From: Roseateles sp.
GTDB taxonomy: Bacteria > Pseudomonadota > Gammaproteobacteria > Burkholderiales > Burkholderiaceae_C
NCBI RefSeq assembly: GCF_019237615.1
Contig: NZ_JAFAGT010000016.1
Location: 1-62,048 of the forward strand
Length of the DNA stretch: 62,048 nt
Reading direction: 5' to 3'
The notes under the pieces are model-generated. The model was not told the DNA's origin. It worked only from the letters and a program-made list of their open reading frames with translations, and ran no database searches. Shown piece after piece: positions 61,284 to 62,048 of this stretch (within the stretch, counting starts at the first letter, position 1; every line of letters starts with the position of its first letter). Both the position numbers and the translations under genes were made by a program.

Positions 61284-61427
61284 GGCCTGTCTCCTGTGAA
61301 GATCGCGATGCGGCCGGGCATGGCCGTGACCCGCTCGGCGCGGCCGGCGGGTGGATCATTCTGGAGCGCATCGGCCGCCAGCGGTGAGGATTGCCGCAGA
61401 TTTGCGGCCGGCCGTGCCGGCGCGACG

Positions 61428-61847
61428 TCAGGCGGGCGGGTTGAAGGGGCGGGGCTTGCCGTCGCGGTCTATGGCCACATAGGTCAGGTTGGCCTCGGTG
61501 ACCTTGACCACCTGGGGGTGGGTCGGGTCGCGCTCGGCCACCACCTCGACATGCACCGTGATGGAGGAGCGCCCGATGCGGGTCACGGTGGCGTAGAAAC
61601 TCAGCAGGTCGCCGATGGAGACCGGTTGCTTGAAGATGAATTCGTTGACGGCCACCGTCGCGACACGGCCGCGCGAGATGCGCAGCGGCAGGATGGAGCC
61701 GGCGATGTCCACCTGGGCCATGATCCAGCCGCCGAAGATGTCGCCGTTGGCATTCGAATCGGCCGGCATGGGTACCACGCGCAGCACCAGCTCGCGCTGG
61801 CCGCTGGACGGGTTGGAGGGAAGGGACGGGCTGGCGTCAGGGCTCAT
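61428..61847 (-). CDS. Acyl-CoA thioesterase (YciA-like)
   Basis: The 139-residue hotdog-fold protein has the YciA/BACH motif NANGDIFGGWIMAQVDIAGS with the catalytic Asp/Asn region, VNEFIFKQPVSIGDLLSFYATV, and VVKVTEANLTYVAIDRDGKPRPF. YciA-type enzymes hydrolyse a wide range of acyl-CoA, releasing CoA. The start at ATG 61847 is likely; a GTG at 61877 would add ten residues. It fits with the acyl-CoA theme of the window. Confidence 0.92.
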   Translation of the reverse strand: MSPDASPSLPSNPSSGQRELVLRVVPMPADSNANGDIFGGWIMAQVDIAGSILPLRISRGRVATVAVNEFIFKQPVSIGDLLSFYATVTRIGRSSITVHVEVVAERDPTHPQVVKVTEANLTYVAIDRDGKPRPFNPPA

Positions 61848-61983
61848 GGGTGCGGATACGGCAAGGCAATCGTGCACGGATTGTCCCTGCTGGCCCGGTG
61901 CCTAGACTGAAGTTCCTCGAGCCTCCGGCCGAGTTTCCCTGTTGATTCAAGCACTTGGCGGGAATCGGGGGTGCGGCTGCTGT

Positions 61984-62048
61984 CTACAACTTGATGTCTT
62001 GGACGAGTTGCAGGGCGCGGTGCTGGGTTGGGCTGGGCTGGGTGAGGA
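61984..62048 (-). CDS. Possible C-terminal end of a gene running off the window
   Basis: On the minus strand a frame is open from the window edge to a TAG at 61986-61984, reading ...LTQPSPTQHRALQLVQDIKL. The amphipathic helix at its end looks like a real C-terminus, but 21 codons are too few to identify the gene. Confidence 0.25.
   Translation of the reverse strand, partial: LTQPSPTQHRALQLVQDIKL

Overview
The window reads as a chromosomal segment of a very GC-rich betaproteobacterium of the order Burkholderiales (Leptothrix/Rubrivivax/Roseateles-like or Comamonadaceae-like). The evidence is the gene order of the dcw cluster, the dusB-fis-purH and ruvC genes, a Burkholderiales-type beta-oxidation operon, and a phasin with a histone-like tail. 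I see no rRNA, tRNA, CRISPR array or complete mobile element. Species cannot be named from the sequence alone.

Region 1 (511-17994) is a complete division and cell-wall cluster on the + strand: mraZ, rsmH, ftsL, ftsI, murE, murF, mraY, murD, ftsW, murG, murC, ddlB, ftsQ, ftsA, ftsZ. These genes make lipid II in the cytoplasm (MurC-F, Ddl, MraY, MurG), polymerise it at the septum (FtsW/FtsI) and build the divisome (FtsL, FtsQ, FtsA, FtsZ). Most genes overlap by 1-20 bases. Four 10-bp-spaced GTG boxes, which look like MraZ sites, lead into the mraZ start codon. A strong terminator closes the cluster after ftsZ.

Region 2 (18100-24477) holds genes that separate ftsZ from lpxC: an alpha/beta hydrolase, a short-chain dehydrogenase divergent from a TetR regulator with clear operators, and a sensor kinase without a response regulator beside it. 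lpxC, a small membrane protein, a strong terminator and an internally duplicated periplasmic protein follow.

Region 3 (24503-38681) is housekeeping mixed with accessory genes: an M32 carboxypeptidase, a YqaA-like protein, dusB-fis-purH, an aldehyde dehydrogenase/GMC alcohol oxidase pair, a TPR protein, a PlsC/CdsA-like pair, ruvC, and a guanidinium exporter preceded by a guanidine-II (mini-ykkC) riboswitch. It ends with the first half of a heterodimeric ABC exporter.

Region 4 (38668-50542) contains the second ABC half, a UbiM-like hydroxylase, a patatin, a PhaM/PhaF-like phasin divergent from a two-domain fatty acyl-CoA reductase, a GNAT/oxidoreductase/nitrilase run, and several small conserved proteins, one of them an HNH nuclease.

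Region 5 (50739-61847) is a TetR-controlled fatty-acid oxidation operon (acyl-CoA dehydrogenase, HAD/enoyl-CoA hydratase fusion, thiolase, a second hydratase, thioesterase-like and DUF proteins), then an SGNH hydrolase, DctA and YciA. With the reductase, the alcohol/aldehyde oxidation pair and the phasin, the window is rich in acyl-CoA and storage-lipid metabolism.

The most unusual signal is a set of four short linkers (ftsL/ftsI, ftsW/murG, murC/ddlB, cdsA-like/ruvC). Each is an exact mini-ORF: its start codon overlaps the upstream stop and its stop overlaps the downstream start. The four share a C-rich core followed by GCTC. They look like repeats inserted at overlapping gene junctions and kept translatable so that coupling survives.
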